From assembly GCF_004298145.1 (NCBI RefSeq), contig NZ_SCRH01000030.1:132526-196525 (forward strand): a stretch of 64,000 bases of DNA, read 5' to 3'. The notes beneath the pieces were generated by a model that searched no databases, was not told the DNA's origin, and worked only from the letters and a program-made list of their open reading frames with translations. Below, one piece after another: positions 52,655-62,124 of the stretch. This DNA comes from Mycobacterium sp. GTDB lineage: Bacteria; Actinomycetota; Actinomycetes; Mycobacteriales; Mycobacteriaceae. The stretch's first letter is position 1, and each line of letters opens with the position of its first letter. The position numbers and the translations under genes were made by a program.

Positions 52655-53961
52655 TTCAGCGGGCAACCCTGCTGGACGGGACGGTGACCGACATCCGGGT
52701 GGGCGCGCAGATCGAGGAGATGGCGCCTCCGGATGAGGGTCTGACCCCCAGGGCGGGGGAGGGTGTGCTCTACGCGCGCGGCGGAACCGTGCTGCCCGGG
52801 CTGCACGACCACCACGTGCACCTGCGCTCGGCGGCCTCGGCGCTGGATTCGTTTTTCGTCGGGCCGCCCGGGGTCAGCACCGAATCACAGCTCACCCAAT
52901 TGCTGGCGAACGCCACACCGGGACCCGACGGGTGGATTCGCGCTGTCGGCTACCACGATTCGGTCGCCGGAGAACTCGACCGGACCGCGCTGGACGCGAT
53001 GGTCCGCAACGTTCCGGTGCGCATCCAGCACCGCAGCGGCGCGCTGTGGATCCTCAACTCCGAGGCGCTGGGCCGGGTCGGCTTGGCCGAACACCCCGAC
53101 GGGCGCCTGCGCAGCGCCGACCGCGGGTGGTCGCAGGCGCTGGACCGACGCGAAACCGACCTCGCCGAACTCAGCCGCCGCATCACCGCGACCGGCGTCA
53201 CCGGCGTCACCGACGCCACCCCCGATCTCGACGCCGACGACATGGCCTCGCTGTCCGCGGCACACGGCCGCGGCGAGTTTCGGCCGCGTCTCAGCTTTTT
53301 GTCCCCGGGCAAGAAAATTCTGTACGACGACCGCCTTGACCTCGATGACCTCACGGAATGGATTGTCCGGCAGCACAACACGGGGCAGGCGGTCGCCGTG
53401 CACTGCGTCACCGCCGCCCAGCTGGTGGTGACCATCGCGGCCCTGCGCGCGGCCGGTGGCCACCCGCAAGACCGTATCGAGCACGCCGCGGTGGTGCCCG
53501 ACGAGAACTTGGCCGACCTGGCCGACCTCCAGATCACGGTGGTCACACAGCCCAACTTCGTCGTCGAGCGCGGCGACCAATACCTCGCCGAGGTTCCCGC
53601 CGACGAGCACGATCAGCTGTGGCGCGTCGCCGCGCTGCGCAACGCGGGGGTCCCGGTCGCGCTGTCCACCGACATGCCGTTCGGCCACGGCGACCCGTGG
53701 ACGGCGATGCGCGCCGCGGTGCACCGCACCACACCGAGCGGTGCCGTCCTGGGTGGCGGCGAATGTGTCTCGGCGTCAGCGGCTTTGGCGATGTTTCTGG
53801 GCCGGCCGGATCAGCCGGACCGGGTGCGCGCCGTGCATACCGGGCAGCCCGGGGACCTGTGCGTGCTCAGTGAGCCACCGGCGACGGCGCTGGCCGAACT
53901 CGACGCCGGCATGGTGGCGGCCACCGTCATCGGCGGTGAGCTGGTCTACTTCGGGATGTGA
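52648..53961 (+). CDS. Amidohydrolase-family protein (YtcJ-like)
   Basis: 437 aa from the ATG at 52648, which overlaps the upstream stop (ATGCTGA). The metal-binding HxH is in VLPGLHDHHVHLRS (about 51-64). Later metal or catalytic elements are VAVHCVTAAQL, DRIEHAAVVPDENLADL and VALSTDMPFGHGDPW (about 337-351), as in the YtcJ group of exported or cytosolic amidohydrolases. The N- and C-terminal beta-sandwich strands are present (LLDGTVTDIRVG; TVIGGELVYF). Translationally coupled to the CoA-transferase gene. Substrate unknown. Confidence 0.83.
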   Translation: MLIQRATLLDGTVTDIRVGAQIEEMAPPDEGLTPRAGEGVLYARGGTVLPGLHDHHVHLRSAASALDSFFVGPPGVSTESQLTQLLANATPGPDGWIRAVGYHDSVAGELDRTALDAMVRNVPVRIQHRSGALWILNSEALGRVGLAEHPDGRLRSADRGWSQALDRRETDLAELSRRITATGVTGVTDATPDLDADDMASLSAAHGRGEFRPRLSFLSPGKKILYDDRLDLDDLTEWIVRQHNTGQAVAVHCVTAAQLVVTIAALRAAGGHPQDRIEHAAVVPDENLADLADLQITVVTQPNFVVERGDQYLAEVPADEHDQLWRVAALRNAGVPVALSTDMPFGHGDPWTAMRAAVHRTTPSGAVLGGGECVSASAALAMFLGRPDQPDRVRAVHTGQPGDLCVLSEPPATALAELDAGMVAATVIGGELVYFGM

Positions 53962-53968
53962 CCGGCGA

Positions 53969-54868
53969 TCAGGGAGCCGGGGTGAGCGCCGAGCGCAGAA
54001 TATCGCATTGGCTGTCGAAAAACTGTTGCGACACTTGCAGTTTCGGTGCGATCAGATCGAATCCGTGGAAGGCGCCCGGAATGATCTCGACCTGGCATGG
54101 CACCCCGGCTGCCCTCAGCCGTTCGGCGTAGGCCAGGTCTTCGTCGTGGAACAGGTCGTGCGTGCCCACACCGATCCACGCCGGCGGCAGTCCGCTCAGG
54201 TCGTCGCGCCGTGCGGGCACGGCGACCTGCGGGTCCGCGCTGCCCAGGTATGCGGCCCAGCCGAATCGATTGCTGCGGTTGTCCCACAGCCGGTAGTTCG
54301 CGCTGGGCGCGGTGGCCGAACTTCGGTCGTCGAGCATGGGATAGGTCAACAGCTGGAACGAGGGGCTCACCTCGGCGCGGTCGCGGGCCAGCAGGGCCAG
54401 GGCCGCCGCAAGGCCGCCGCCGGCACTGGCGCCCCCGATGGCAACCCGGTACCGGTCCACCGACGGCAGTCCGGCCAGCCAGGTCAACGCGGAATAGCAG
54501 TCTTCCAGCGGCGCCGGATACGGATGTTCGGGCGCCAGGCGGTATTCCACCGATGCGACGGTGATGCCCAGCCGCCTGCTGAACCCGCTGCACAACCGGT
54601 CGTCCTGCCGGGCGTCGCCGATCACGTATCCGCCGCCATGGATCCACAGCAGCGCGGGCGCCGGCTCGCTGACGCCGACGGGCCGGTACAGCCGGACGCC
54701 GGTCCCCGAATTCAGCGTGATCACCTCGACGTCGCGGACGGGCTTGCCGAGGCGGCTACGCAGCGGCATCAACGCCCGCATGATCGGCAAGCTCCTGGGG
54801 CCGACGAGCCGCCGGGGGGCGAAACGGGCAATTCGTCGCAGGTCGGGGTGAACATCGTTGTTCGGCAC
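53969..54868 (-). CDS. lipW: Alpha/beta-hydrolase-3 family esterase LipW
   Basis: 299 aa, hormone-sensitive-lipase type. The oxyanion motif LLWIHGGGYVIGDAR is at about residues 73-87, the nucleophile is the serine in IGGASAGGGLAAAL (about 144-157), and the catalytic acid and histidine lie in GTHDLFHDED and PGAFHGFD. It corresponds to Rv0217c (302 aa). It converges with the amidohydrolase gene (7 bp) and diverges from the next hydrolase gene (50 bp). No export signal. Probably a short- or medium-chain esterase. Confidence 0.9.
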   Translation of the reverse strand: MPNNDVHPDLRRIARFAPRRLVGPRSLPIMRALMPLRSRLGKPVRDVEVITLNSGTGVRLYRPVGVSEPAPALLWIHGGGYVIGDARQDDRLCSGFSRRLGITVASVEYRLAPEHPYPAPLEDCYSALTWLAGLPSVDRYRVAIGGASAGGGLAAALALLARDRAEVSPSFQLLTYPMLDDRSSATAPSANYRLWDNRSNRFGWAAYLGSADPQVAVPARRDDLSGLPPAWIGVGTHDLFHDEDLAYAERLRAAGVPCQVEIIPGAFHGFDLIAPKLQVSQQFFDSQCDILRSALTPAP

Positions 54869-54918
54869 CGATCAAGTATCACCGACGGGGAGAATCAAAG
54901 GACCGCTATCTGTCATTC

Positions 54919-55752
54919 ATGACATCGGGAGGCAGCGTGCCCCAGCTTGCGGCGCGGTTCGTCGACACCACCCTCGGCACGCTCAGGGTCCAGGTGAGCG
55001 AGGGACCCGGGCCCGCCATCCTGCTGTGGCCGAGCCTGCTGATGACGGGCGACCTGTGGGCCGGCCAGGCCGCCCGCTTCGGCGACAGCCATCGCCTGGT
55101 GCTCATCGATCCGCCCGGCCACGGCGGCAGCACGCCGCTGCGCGCGTCGTTCAGCTTTCCTGACTGCGCGCGCTGCGTGGTCGACCTGCTGGACGGGCTC
55201 GGCATCGATCGGGCCCACTTCGTGGGCAATTCCTGGGGCGGGATGATCGGCGGCACCTTCGCCGCGCTGCACCCGGACCGGCTCGATCGCGCGGTGCTGA
55301 TGAATTGCACGGCGTCCAAAGCTGGTGTCGCGCAAAAGGTGCAGTATGCGGCCATGCTGTGGCTGGCGCGAATGCTCGGCGGCATCCGGGGGCCGCTGAC
55401 GCGCTCGAGCATTCGCGCCTTCCTGGGGCCGACCACGCTGCGCACCCGCCCGGATGTCGTCGATACCGTGCGGGCGAACGTGGCGGCGGTGGACGCCGAT
55501 TCGGTCCGCTGGGCGGTGCGCAGCGTGGTCTCGGCCCGGCCGGATCAGCACGCCCTGCTGGGCCGTGTCACGGCGCCGGTGCTGGTGGTCGCCGGCGCCG
55601 AGGACGCCACCTTCCCGGTGGCCGAAACCCGGGCCATGGCCGAGTCGATTCCCACCGCGTCGTTCACGGTGCTCGACGGGGTCGCGCACCTCGCGGCGCT
55701 GGAGGACCCCGCCCGCGTGAACGAGCTGCTGGAGTCGTTCCTGTTCGGATGA
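54919..55752 (+). CDS. Alpha/beta hydrolase (enol-lactonase-like)
   Basis: 277 aa. Ser in HFVGNSWGGMIGG (about residue 103), Asp in VVAGAEDATFPVAE and His in GVAHLAALEDP near the C-terminus form the triad. It belongs to the large group of hydrolases annotated as 3-oxoadipate enol-lactonase-like or haloalkane dehalogenase-like. The natural substrate is unknown. It is not at this place in M. tuberculosis. A GC-rich hairpin about 70 bp after the stop may end the transcript. Confidence 0.82.
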   Translation: MTSGGSVPQLAARFVDTTLGTLRVQVSEGPGPAILLWPSLLMTGDLWAGQAARFGDSHRLVLIDPPGHGGSTPLRASFSFPDCARCVVDLLDGLGIDRAHFVGNSWGGMIGGTFAALHPDRLDRAVLMNCTASKAGVAQKVQYAAMLWLARMLGGIRGPLTRSSIRAFLGPTTLRTRPDVVDTVRANVAAVDADSVRWAVRSVVSARPDQHALLGRVTAPVLVVAGAEDATFPVAETRAMAESIPTASFTVLDGVAHLAALEDPARVNELLESFLFG

Positions 55753-55821
55753 CGGCGCGCCCACAGCGCCGCACCGCGACACATCCGTCGAACCGAAACG
55801 GCCGCCGCCACGTGGCCCCGA

Positions 55822-55842
55822 ACGGGCCCGCGCAGGGCCCGT
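55822..55842 (+). terminator. Hairpin after the alpha/beta hydrolase gene
   Basis: ACGGGCCC (55822-55829), loop GCGCA, GGGCCCGT (55835-55842): a perfect 8-bp GC stem followed by AAAGC. It is 70 bp beyond the stop. The rest of the 251-bp gap to the next gene shows no ORF I can support. Confidence 0.45.
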
Positions 55843-56003
55843 AAAGCAGTGGATTAACCGGGCCGCGATCGGGGTATCGGTGCAATGCTGGCGAACGTAC
55901 TTGCCGTCAGCTTGTTGGGGTTTGCCGGCTCGTGTTCGCGACGTCCCGCATGGGGCCGAGCGTCCGCAGGCCGCCCGATCGGCCGCGACGCGAGGGACGT
56001 GAC

Positions 56004-56666
56004 ATGCTGGGGCAACTTTACGATCGGGCACTTGGCGGGGAGCGATGTTGGATCCGCCATGACGACGGCGAACTGCGGCCGCTGCCGGCACACCGCTGGC
56101 TGGGTGTGCGATGTCCCCCGAACGGCTCAGACGTATCCGGTGACGCCTTCGACGAGGTTTTCGACGAAGCCGTCACGCGGCTGTGCACCGGGCCGACCAT
56201 CGAGCTGGGCTGCGGTCCGGGACGGTTGGTGGCGAGGCTGATCCAGCGGGGCATACCCGCGCTCGGTATCGACCGGTCCGCGACCGCGATCCAGCTGGCG
56301 GGCCGCGGCGGCGCGCCGGCCCTGTTGGGCGACGTGTTCGAGGAGCTGCCCGGAATGGGCCTGTGGCAGACGGTGTTGCTGGTCGACGGCAATGTCGGGC
56401 TCGGCGGTGACCCGCTGCGCATTCTCGGGCGCGCCTTCGAGCTGCTGGCCCGTGGCGGCCGCTGCGTCGCCGAATTCGAGGCCGAGACCATCGGCATCCG
56501 GTCGCGATGGGTCCGCCTCGAGTCGGCGTGCGAGGTCGGGCCCTGGTTTCGCTGGGCGACCGTCGGGGTGGACAGCGCCGCCGCGCTGGCCGCGCAGGCG
56601 GGACTCACGCTGACCGGTGTCCGCCTGATCGGCGACCGGGTGATCGCCAGCCTGGCGGCGGTGTGA
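56004..56666 (+). CDS. SAM-dependent methyltransferase
   Basis: 220 aa from the ATG at 56004 (MLGQLYDRALGGERCWI), chosen because it gives a compact protein and follows GAGGGA; an in-frame ATG at 55932 would add 24 residues that look non-coding. SAM motif I is IELGCGPGRLVARLIQRG (about 65-82), with the acidic end of strand 2 in ALGIDRSATAIQLA and a motif-post-I aspartate in LGDVFEELP. Class I fold; acceptor unknown. It takes the place where M. tuberculosis has the Rv0218-Rv0219 pair. Confidence 0.8.
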   Translation: MLGQLYDRALGGERCWIRHDDGELRPLPAHRWLGVRCPPNGSDVSGDAFDEVFDEAVTRLCTGPTIELGCGPGRLVARLIQRGIPALGIDRSATAIQLAGRGGAPALLGDVFEELPGMGLWQTVLLVDGNVGLGGDPLRILGRAFELLARGGRCVAEFEAETIGIRSRWVRLESACEVGPWFRWATVGVDSAAALAAQAGLTLTGVRLIGDRVIASLAAV

Positions 56667-56834
56667 GCGTGTCGTACGCAGCTAAATCTGCTTTGCGCAG
56701 CGAACCGCCAAATATGTTCCAAACAGGGTGAATAGCCCGTTTAGCGACACCGTCGGGCAAAGCGTGATCGCAACCACGGCCGGTTCTGGGTAAACGTCGG
56801 TTTCGGCGACCTACCCGGGGGTACAGTTCCCGAC

Positions 56835-58040
56835 ATGACGGCGAACCAACGGGGCATCACACCGTGGGTGAAATGGTTGCTGCGGGCCGGTCCCGCCGAC
56901 TATGCGCTGGCGCTGAGCGTGGCCGGGGCGTCGCTGCCGGTGGTCGGCAAACACCTCGAGCCGCTGGGCGGCATCACCGCGATGAGTGTGTGGGGTGCGC
57001 GGCACGCGCCGGAGGCGATTTCCGCCGCCACCAAGGACTGGTTCACGCCGGGAATCGGCGACGTGCGGCGCCGGGACCGGGAGAGCACGCAGCAGGTCTC
57101 CCTCGCGGCGTTGCGGGGGGTCGTGTCGGCGGCGGACCTCGAGATGGACTGGCCCGCGGCCGAACGGACACCGCCGATTTGGGACAGCCTGCGCCAGCGC
57201 CGCCACCTGTATCGCCGCGGCGTCCACTACGGGGACCACCCCGCGCAGGTGCTCGACGTCTGGCGTCGCAAAGACCTTCCCGCGCAACCCGCGCCGGTCC
57301 TCATCTTCCTGCCGGGCGGCGCCTGGGTGCATGGCAAGTGCATGGGTCAGGGGTCCGCCCTGATGTCGCGGCTGGCCGAGCAGGGGTGGGTGTGCCTGGC
57401 GGTGGACTACCGCGTCGCGCCGCACCACCGCTGGCCCCGCCACATCGTCGACGTCAAAACCGCCGTCGCGTGGGCGCGCGCCAATGTCGACAAGTTCGGC
57501 GGCGACCGCAATTTCGTTGCGATAGCGGGGTGTTCGGCCGGCGGTCACTTGTGCGCGCTGGCCGGGCTGACCCCCGACGACCCGCAGCATCGGGCGAAGC
57601 TGCCCGAGGGCGCGGACACGTCGGTGGACGCGGTCGTCGGGATCTACGGCCGCTACGACTGGGAGGACCGCTCGACGCCGGAGCGGGCCCGGTTCGTCGA
57701 TTTCCTGGAGCGGGTCGTGGTGCGAAAGTCGATGGCCCGTCACCCCGAGGTTTACCGGGCCGCGTCGCCGATCGCCCGCGTGCACCGTAATGCGCCGCCG
57801 TTCCTGGTGATTCACGGCAGCAAGGACAGCGTCATCCCCGTCGAGCAGGCGCGCAGCTTCGTCGAACGCCTGCGGGCCGTGTCGCATTCGACGGTGGGCT
57901 ACCTGGAGTTGCCCGGCGCGGGCCACGGATACGACCTCATCGACGGCGAGCGCGCCGGCGCCGCGGCCCACGTCGCCTCGCTGTTCCTCAACCAGGTTTA
58001 TCGCACCAAGACCCGGATCGCGGCAAAAGAGGTTATCTGA
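56835..58040 (+). CDS. lipC: Esterase/lipase LipC
   Basis: 401 aa, Rv0220-type. The alpha/beta-hydrolase core occupies about residues 120-395 with the oxyanion segment IFLPGGAWVHGK (about 155-166), the nucleophile in VAIAGCSAGGHLCAL (about 229-243), an acid in HGSKDSVIPVE and the histidine in GAGHGYDLID. The N-terminal 110 residues are specific to this lipase family. In M. tuberculosis LipC is a cell-surface esterase acting on short-chain esters. The 168-bp gap upstream contains a TACCC-GG-GGGTA motif that does not have RicR-operator spacing. Confidence 0.9.
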   Translation: MTANQRGITPWVKWLLRAGPADYALALSVAGASLPVVGKHLEPLGGITAMSVWGARHAPEAISAATKDWFTPGIGDVRRRDRESTQQVSLAALRGVVSAADLEMDWPAAERTPPIWDSLRQRRHLYRRGVHYGDHPAQVLDVWRRKDLPAQPAPVLIFLPGGAWVHGKCMGQGSALMSRLAEQGWVCLAVDYRVAPHHRWPRHIVDVKTAVAWARANVDKFGGDRNFVAIAGCSAGGHLCALAGLTPDDPQHRAKLPEGADTSVDAVVGIYGRYDWEDRSTPERARFVDFLERVVVRKSMARHPEVYRAASPIARVHRNAPPFLVIHGSKDSVIPVEQARSFVERLRAVSHSTVGYLELPGAGHGYDLIDGERAGAAAHVASLFLNQVYRTKTRIAAKEVI

Positions 58041-58084
58041 GCTGGCGCCGCTGAGTATTGTCCCTCTATGGGTAAGGGGCAGCG

Positions 58085-59494
58085 GTGAAGAGGCTTAGCG
58101 GCTGGGACTCGGTGCTGCTGTACAGCGAAGCACCGAACGTGCACATGCATACCATCAAAGCCGCCGTGATCGAGCTGGACGCCGATCGGCGTTCCTTGGA
58201 CGTCGACGCGTTTCGCGAAGTCATCGGCGGTCGGCTGAACAAGCTCGAGCCGTTCTGCTACGAGCTCATCGAGGTGCCGCTCGACTTCCACCACCCGATG
58301 TGGCGGGAGAACTGCGAGGTCGACCTCGACTACCATATCCGCCCGTGGCGGTTGCCGTCGCCCGGAGGCCGCCGCGAACTGGACGAGGCGATCGGGCAAA
58401 TCGCCAGCACCCCGCTCGACCGCAGCCGCCCGCTGTGGGAGATGTACTTCGTGGAAGGCTTGGCCAACAACAGGATTGCGGTGGTCGGCAAAATTCACCA
58501 CGCGCTCGCCGACGGGGTCGCGTCGGCGAATTTGTTGGCCCGCGGCATGGACCTGCAGCCGTGCCCGGAGGGCCGACCGTACCTGTGCGACCCGCCGCCC
58601 ACCACGCGGCAACTCGTGGCCTCGGCGTTCGCCGACCACGTGCGCCACGTCGGGCGGCTGCCGCACACCATCCGCTACACCGCGCAGGGTGTCGGCCGGG
58701 TGCGCCGCAGCGCCCGCAAATTCTCCCCGGAACTGACGCGGCCGTTCGAACCGCCGCCGACTTTCATGAACCACAAGATCACCCCGGAGCGGCGGTTTGC
58801 CACCGCCACGCTGGCGTTGGCCGATGTCAAGGAGACCGGCAAGCGGCTGGGGGCGACGATCAACGACATGGTCCTGGCCATGTCGACCGGCGCGCTGCGC
58901 ACCTTGCTGTTGCGCTACGACGGCCAGGCCGTACCGCTGCTGGCGTCGGTGCCGATGAGCTTCGACTTCTCGCCCGAGCGGATCTCCGGCAATCGTTTCA
59001 CCGGCGTGCTGGTGGGCTTACCGACCGATTCCGACGATCCACTGGAGCGGGTGCGGTGCAGCCACGAGAACGCCATCGCGGCCAAGGAAAGTAACCAGTT
59101 GATGGGACCGGAGCTGGTCAGCCGGTGGGCGGCCTACATGCCACCCGGTCCCACCCAGGCCTTCTTCCGGTGGGCGTCCGGCCGCGACGGCCACAACAAG
59201 ATCCTCAACCTGAACATCTCCAATGTCCCCGGACCGCGGGAGCGCGGCCGGGTGGGCGGGGCGCTGGTCACCGAGATCTATTCGGTGGGCCCGTTGACCG
59301 CCGGCAGCGGGCTCAACATCACCGTGTGGAGTTATGTCGATCAGCTCAACATCTCGGTGCTCACCGACGGGGCCACGTGCGAGGACCCGCACGAGGTGAC
59401 CGAAGCCATGGTCAACGACTTCATCGAAATACGCAGGGCCGCAGGGATTTCGGAAAACCTCACCACCATCGACGCGGCGATGGCGCCGGCCTGA
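58085..59494 (+). CDS. Wax ester synthase/diacylglycerol acyltransferase (Rv0221-type)
   Basis: 469 aa, the same length as Rv0221. The acyltransferase motif VGKIHHALADGVASANLL (HHxxxDG) is at about residues 137-154. The C-terminal half has the family segments NDMVLAMSTGALRTLL and the NLNISNVPGPRERG motif (about 377-390). It makes triacylglycerol or wax esters from acyl-CoA. GTG start 44 bp after lipC; the pair lipC-WS/DGAT is conserved in mycobacteria and suggests a joint role in turnover of stored lipid. Confidence 0.92.
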   Translation: MKRLSGWDSVLLYSEAPNVHMHTIKAAVIELDADRRSLDVDAFREVIGGRLNKLEPFCYELIEVPLDFHHPMWRENCEVDLDYHIRPWRLPSPGGRRELDEAIGQIASTPLDRSRPLWEMYFVEGLANNRIAVVGKIHHALADGVASANLLARGMDLQPCPEGRPYLCDPPPTTRQLVASAFADHVRHVGRLPHTIRYTAQGVGRVRRSARKFSPELTRPFEPPPTFMNHKITPERRFATATLALADVKETGKRLGATINDMVLAMSTGALRTLLLRYDGQAVPLLASVPMSFDFSPERISGNRFTGVLVGLPTDSDDPLERVRCSHENAIAAKESNQLMGPELVSRWAAYMPPGPTQAFFRWASGRDGHNKILNLNISNVPGPRERGRVGGALVTEIYSVGPLTAGSGLNITVWSYVDQLNISVLTDGATCEDPHEVTEAMVNDFIEIRRAAGISENLTTIDAAMAPA

Positions 59495-59624
59495 TCGGCT
59501 CGGGTCGGTCGGTAACGGGGCCCGGCGGTAACCCGAATCTCTCCGGGACGTTAACGCCATTCCCGTCGACCGCTACCATCGGTCCGACAGGAGCCACCGA
59601 TACCTGAAGGAGCCGTGCGGCACC

Positions 59625-60410
59625 GTGAGCAGCGAAAACCAAGAGGCCAACGAACCCGAAGTCCTGGTCGAACAGCGGGACCGGATCCTCATCATCACGA
59701 TCAACCGGCCGAAGGCCAAGAACGCGGTCAACTCCGCGGTGGCCAACGGCCTGGCCGCCGCCGTCGACCGGCTCGACGACGAACCCGGGCTCTCGGTGGG
59801 CATCCTCACCGGGGCGGGCGGCTCGTTCTGCGCGGGCATGGATCTCAAGGCCTTCGCCCGGGGCGAGTTGCCCATCGTCGAGGGTCGCGGCATGGGCTTC
59901 ACCGAACGCCCACCGGTCAAGCCGCTGATCGCGGCGGTCGAGGGCTACGCGCTGGCCGGCGGCACCGAACTGGCATTGGCCACCGACCTGATCGTGGCCT
60001 CCAAGGACTCCGCGTTCGGCATCCCGGAGGTCAAGCGGGGCCTGGTCGCCGGGGGCGGTGGGCTGCTGCGGCTGCCGCAGCGCATCCCGTCCGCGATCGC
60101 CATGGAGCTGGCATTGACCGGTGAAAACCTGAGCGCGGAGCGCGCGCACGCGCTGGGCATGGTCAACGTCCTGGCCGACCCGGGCTCGGCGCTGGATGCG
60201 GCGATCGCACTGGCCGAGAAGATTGCGGCGAACGGGCCACTGGCGGTGGCCGCTACCAAGCAGATCATCGTCGAGTCCCGCGGGTGGAGCCCCGAGACCA
60301 TGTTCGCCGAGCAGAACAAGCTGCTGGCTCCGGTGTTCTCCTCCAACGACGCCAAGGAGGGCGCCATCGCCTTCGCGGAGAAGCGCCCACCCAAGTGGAC
60401 GGGCACCTGA
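59625..60410 (+). CDS. echA1: Enoyl-CoA hydratase EchA1
   Basis: 261 aa crotonase, near-identical in length to Rv0222. The oxyanion loops are GAGGSFCAGMDLKAFARG (about 63-80) and VEGYALAGGTELALATD (about 105-121). Both candidate catalytic glutamates are present, in GGTEL and in FGIPEVKRG. The C-terminal helices are complete, unlike the crotonase at 45977-46918. GTG start with AAGGAG 13 nt upstream, which is somewhat distant. It hydrates trans-2-enoyl-CoA in beta-oxidation. The 130-bp upstream gap probably holds its own promoter (TACCAT near 59575). Confidence 0.92.
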   Translation: MSSENQEANEPEVLVEQRDRILIITINRPKAKNAVNSAVANGLAAAVDRLDDEPGLSVGILTGAGGSFCAGMDLKAFARGELPIVEGRGMGFTERPPVKPLIAAVEGYALAGGTELALATDLIVASKDSAFGIPEVKRGLVAGGGGLLRLPQRIPSAIAMELALTGENLSAERAHALGMVNVLADPGSALDAAIALAEKIAANGPLAVAATKQIIVESRGWSPETMFAEQNKLLAPVFSSNDAKEGAIAFAEKRPPKWTGT

Positions 60411-60568
60411 TCCATCGCTGGGCGGTTCGATCCCGGCCGGAGTGTCTGCAGGGTCTTCGCTGTCCTCGACGGTGCCGGGCCGCACGTTCCCGGCGTGATC
60501 TAAACTACAGTCGAGCATGACACTTTTGGCCAGCTTTGTAACGCGTTGATACCGGAGATAGATCGAGG

Positions 60569-62104
60569 ATGAGCATTTCGTTGCTGCTCGAGATGGCCGC
60601 GTCGGGCGACGCCGAGCGCACGGCGGTGGTGTCCGGGGACTTGCGGCTGACCACGCAACAGCTCAGCGATCTTGCCGACGGCGGCGCGGGGGTGGTCGCG
60701 GCATCGGGTGCCAAGCACCTGGTCTACGTGGGCACCGGTGGCGCGATGCTGCCGGTGCTGATCTTCGCCGCGGCGCGTGCCGGGGTGGCCTTCACGCCGA
60801 TCAACTACCGGCTCTCCGCCGAGGGCATCCAGGCGTTGATCGAGCGGCTGCCCGAGCCGCTGGTGGTCGTCGACAGCCGGTACCGGGAGGCGATCGGCGA
60901 GGTGTCGGACCGGGTGATGGTGTCCGACGACTTCCTCGAGGCGGGCCGCACCGCCGAGCCCGCGGCGGAGTTTCCCGACCCGGACTCGGTCGCGGTCGTG
61001 CTGTTCACCTCGGGCACCACCTCGCAGCCCAAGGCCGTCGAACTCTCGCACAACAACCTGACCAGTTACATCACCGGGACGGTGGAATTCGGGGCGGCCT
61101 CCGACACCGACGCCGCCCTGATCTGCGTGCCGCCCTATCACATCGCCGGGGTCAGCGCCGCGCTGTCGAATCTGTATGCCGGCCGCAAGATGGTGTATCT
61201 GCCCAATTTCGATGCGCAGGAATGGGTTCGGCTGATCAACGCCGAGCACGTGACCACCGCGACGGTGGTGCCGACCATGCTCGACCGGGTCGTCACCGTG
61301 CTGGAGAACGGCGACGGGGCGGCCGTCGAGCTGCCGTCGCTGCGCAACCTGGCCTACGGCGGCTCCAAGGTCGGCTTACCGCTGGTCCGCCGAGCCCTCG
61401 AGCTGCTGCCCAACGTGGGCTTCGTCAACGCCTACGGCCTGACGGAGACCAGCTCGACGATCGCGGTGTTGACTCCCGACGACCATCGGGCCGCGCAGGC
61501 GGCGCAGGCGGCGGAGGCGCCGGACCAGAAAGGCTGGGCGAGGCGGTTGGGGTCGGTCGGGCAAGCGGTGGCGGGCATCGAGCTGCAGATCCGCGACGAG
61601 GCCGGAAATGTGTTGCCGCCGGGCGAAACCGGCGAGTTGTTCGTGCGGGGCGAGCAGGTCTCGGGCCGCTACACCGGGATCGGCTCGGTGCTCGACGAGA
61701 ACGGCTGGTTTCCCACCAAGGACATCGCGATGCTCGACGACGAGGGCTACCTGTTCATCGGCGGGCGCAGCGACGACACCATCATCCGCGGCGGGGAGAA
61801 CATCGCGCCGGCCGAGCTGGAAGAGGTCCTGGTCGAGCACCCCCACGTGCGCGACGTCGCCGTGGTCGGTGTCGAGGACCCGCAGTGGGGCCAGGCGATC
61901 GTCGCGGTGGTGGTGCCGGCGGCGGGCGTCGCCCCCGACCCCGAAGAACTGCGTGAGTTCGTCCGCAAGAGTTTGCGCGGATCACGCACTCCCGACGAGG
62001 TAGTGTTTCGCGACGAGCTGCCCACCACCGCCACCGGCAAGGTCTTGCGCCGGGAGATCATCCAGACCCTCACTCCGATTGCGCGTCGGACGGCCCAGCA
62101 GTAA
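60569..62104 (+). CDS. Acyl-CoA synthetase (class I adenylate-forming enzyme)
   Basis: 511 aa. The A3 loop is VVLFTSGTTSQPKAVELSH (about 145-163), A5 is NAYGLTETSSTIAVL (about 287-301), A8 is DEGYLFIGGRSDDTIIRGGENI (about 391-412), and the C-terminal lysine is in TTATGKVLRREI. The protein is complete and of usual FadD length. It does not correspond to a gene in this part of the M. tuberculosis chromosome. It is followed after 20 bp by a 98-codon gene and probably forms an operon with it. The acid substrate is unknown. Confidence 0.88.
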   Translation: MSISLLLEMAASGDAERTAVVSGDLRLTTQQLSDLADGGAGVVAASGAKHLVYVGTGGAMLPVLIFAAARAGVAFTPINYRLSAEGIQALIERLPEPLVVVDSRYREAIGEVSDRVMVSDDFLEAGRTAEPAAEFPDPDSVAVVLFTSGTTSQPKAVELSHNNLTSYITGTVEFGAASDTDAALICVPPYHIAGVSAALSNLYAGRKMVYLPNFDAQEWVRLINAEHVTTATVVPTMLDRVVTVLENGDGAAVELPSLRNLAYGGSKVGLPLVRRALELLPNVGFVNAYGLTETSSTIAVLTPDDHRAAQAAQAAEAPDQKGWARRLGSVGQAVAGIELQIRDEAGNVLPPGETGELFVRGEQVSGRYTGIGSVLDENGWFPTKDIAMLDDEGYLFIGGRSDDTIIRGGENIAPAELEEVLVEHPHVRDVAVVGVEDPQWGQAIVAVVVPAAGVAPDPEELREFVRKSLRGSRTPDEVVFRDELPTTATGKVLRREIIQTLTPIARRTAQQ

Positions 62105-62124
62105 GCGATCAAGGACGGAAATCA

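Noticed and set aside
56812..56823. TACCCGGGGGTA before lipC as a RicR operator
   Set aside because: The arms are 2 bp apart, whereas the mymT and ricR sites have 5; symmetry alone in GC-rich DNA is weak.
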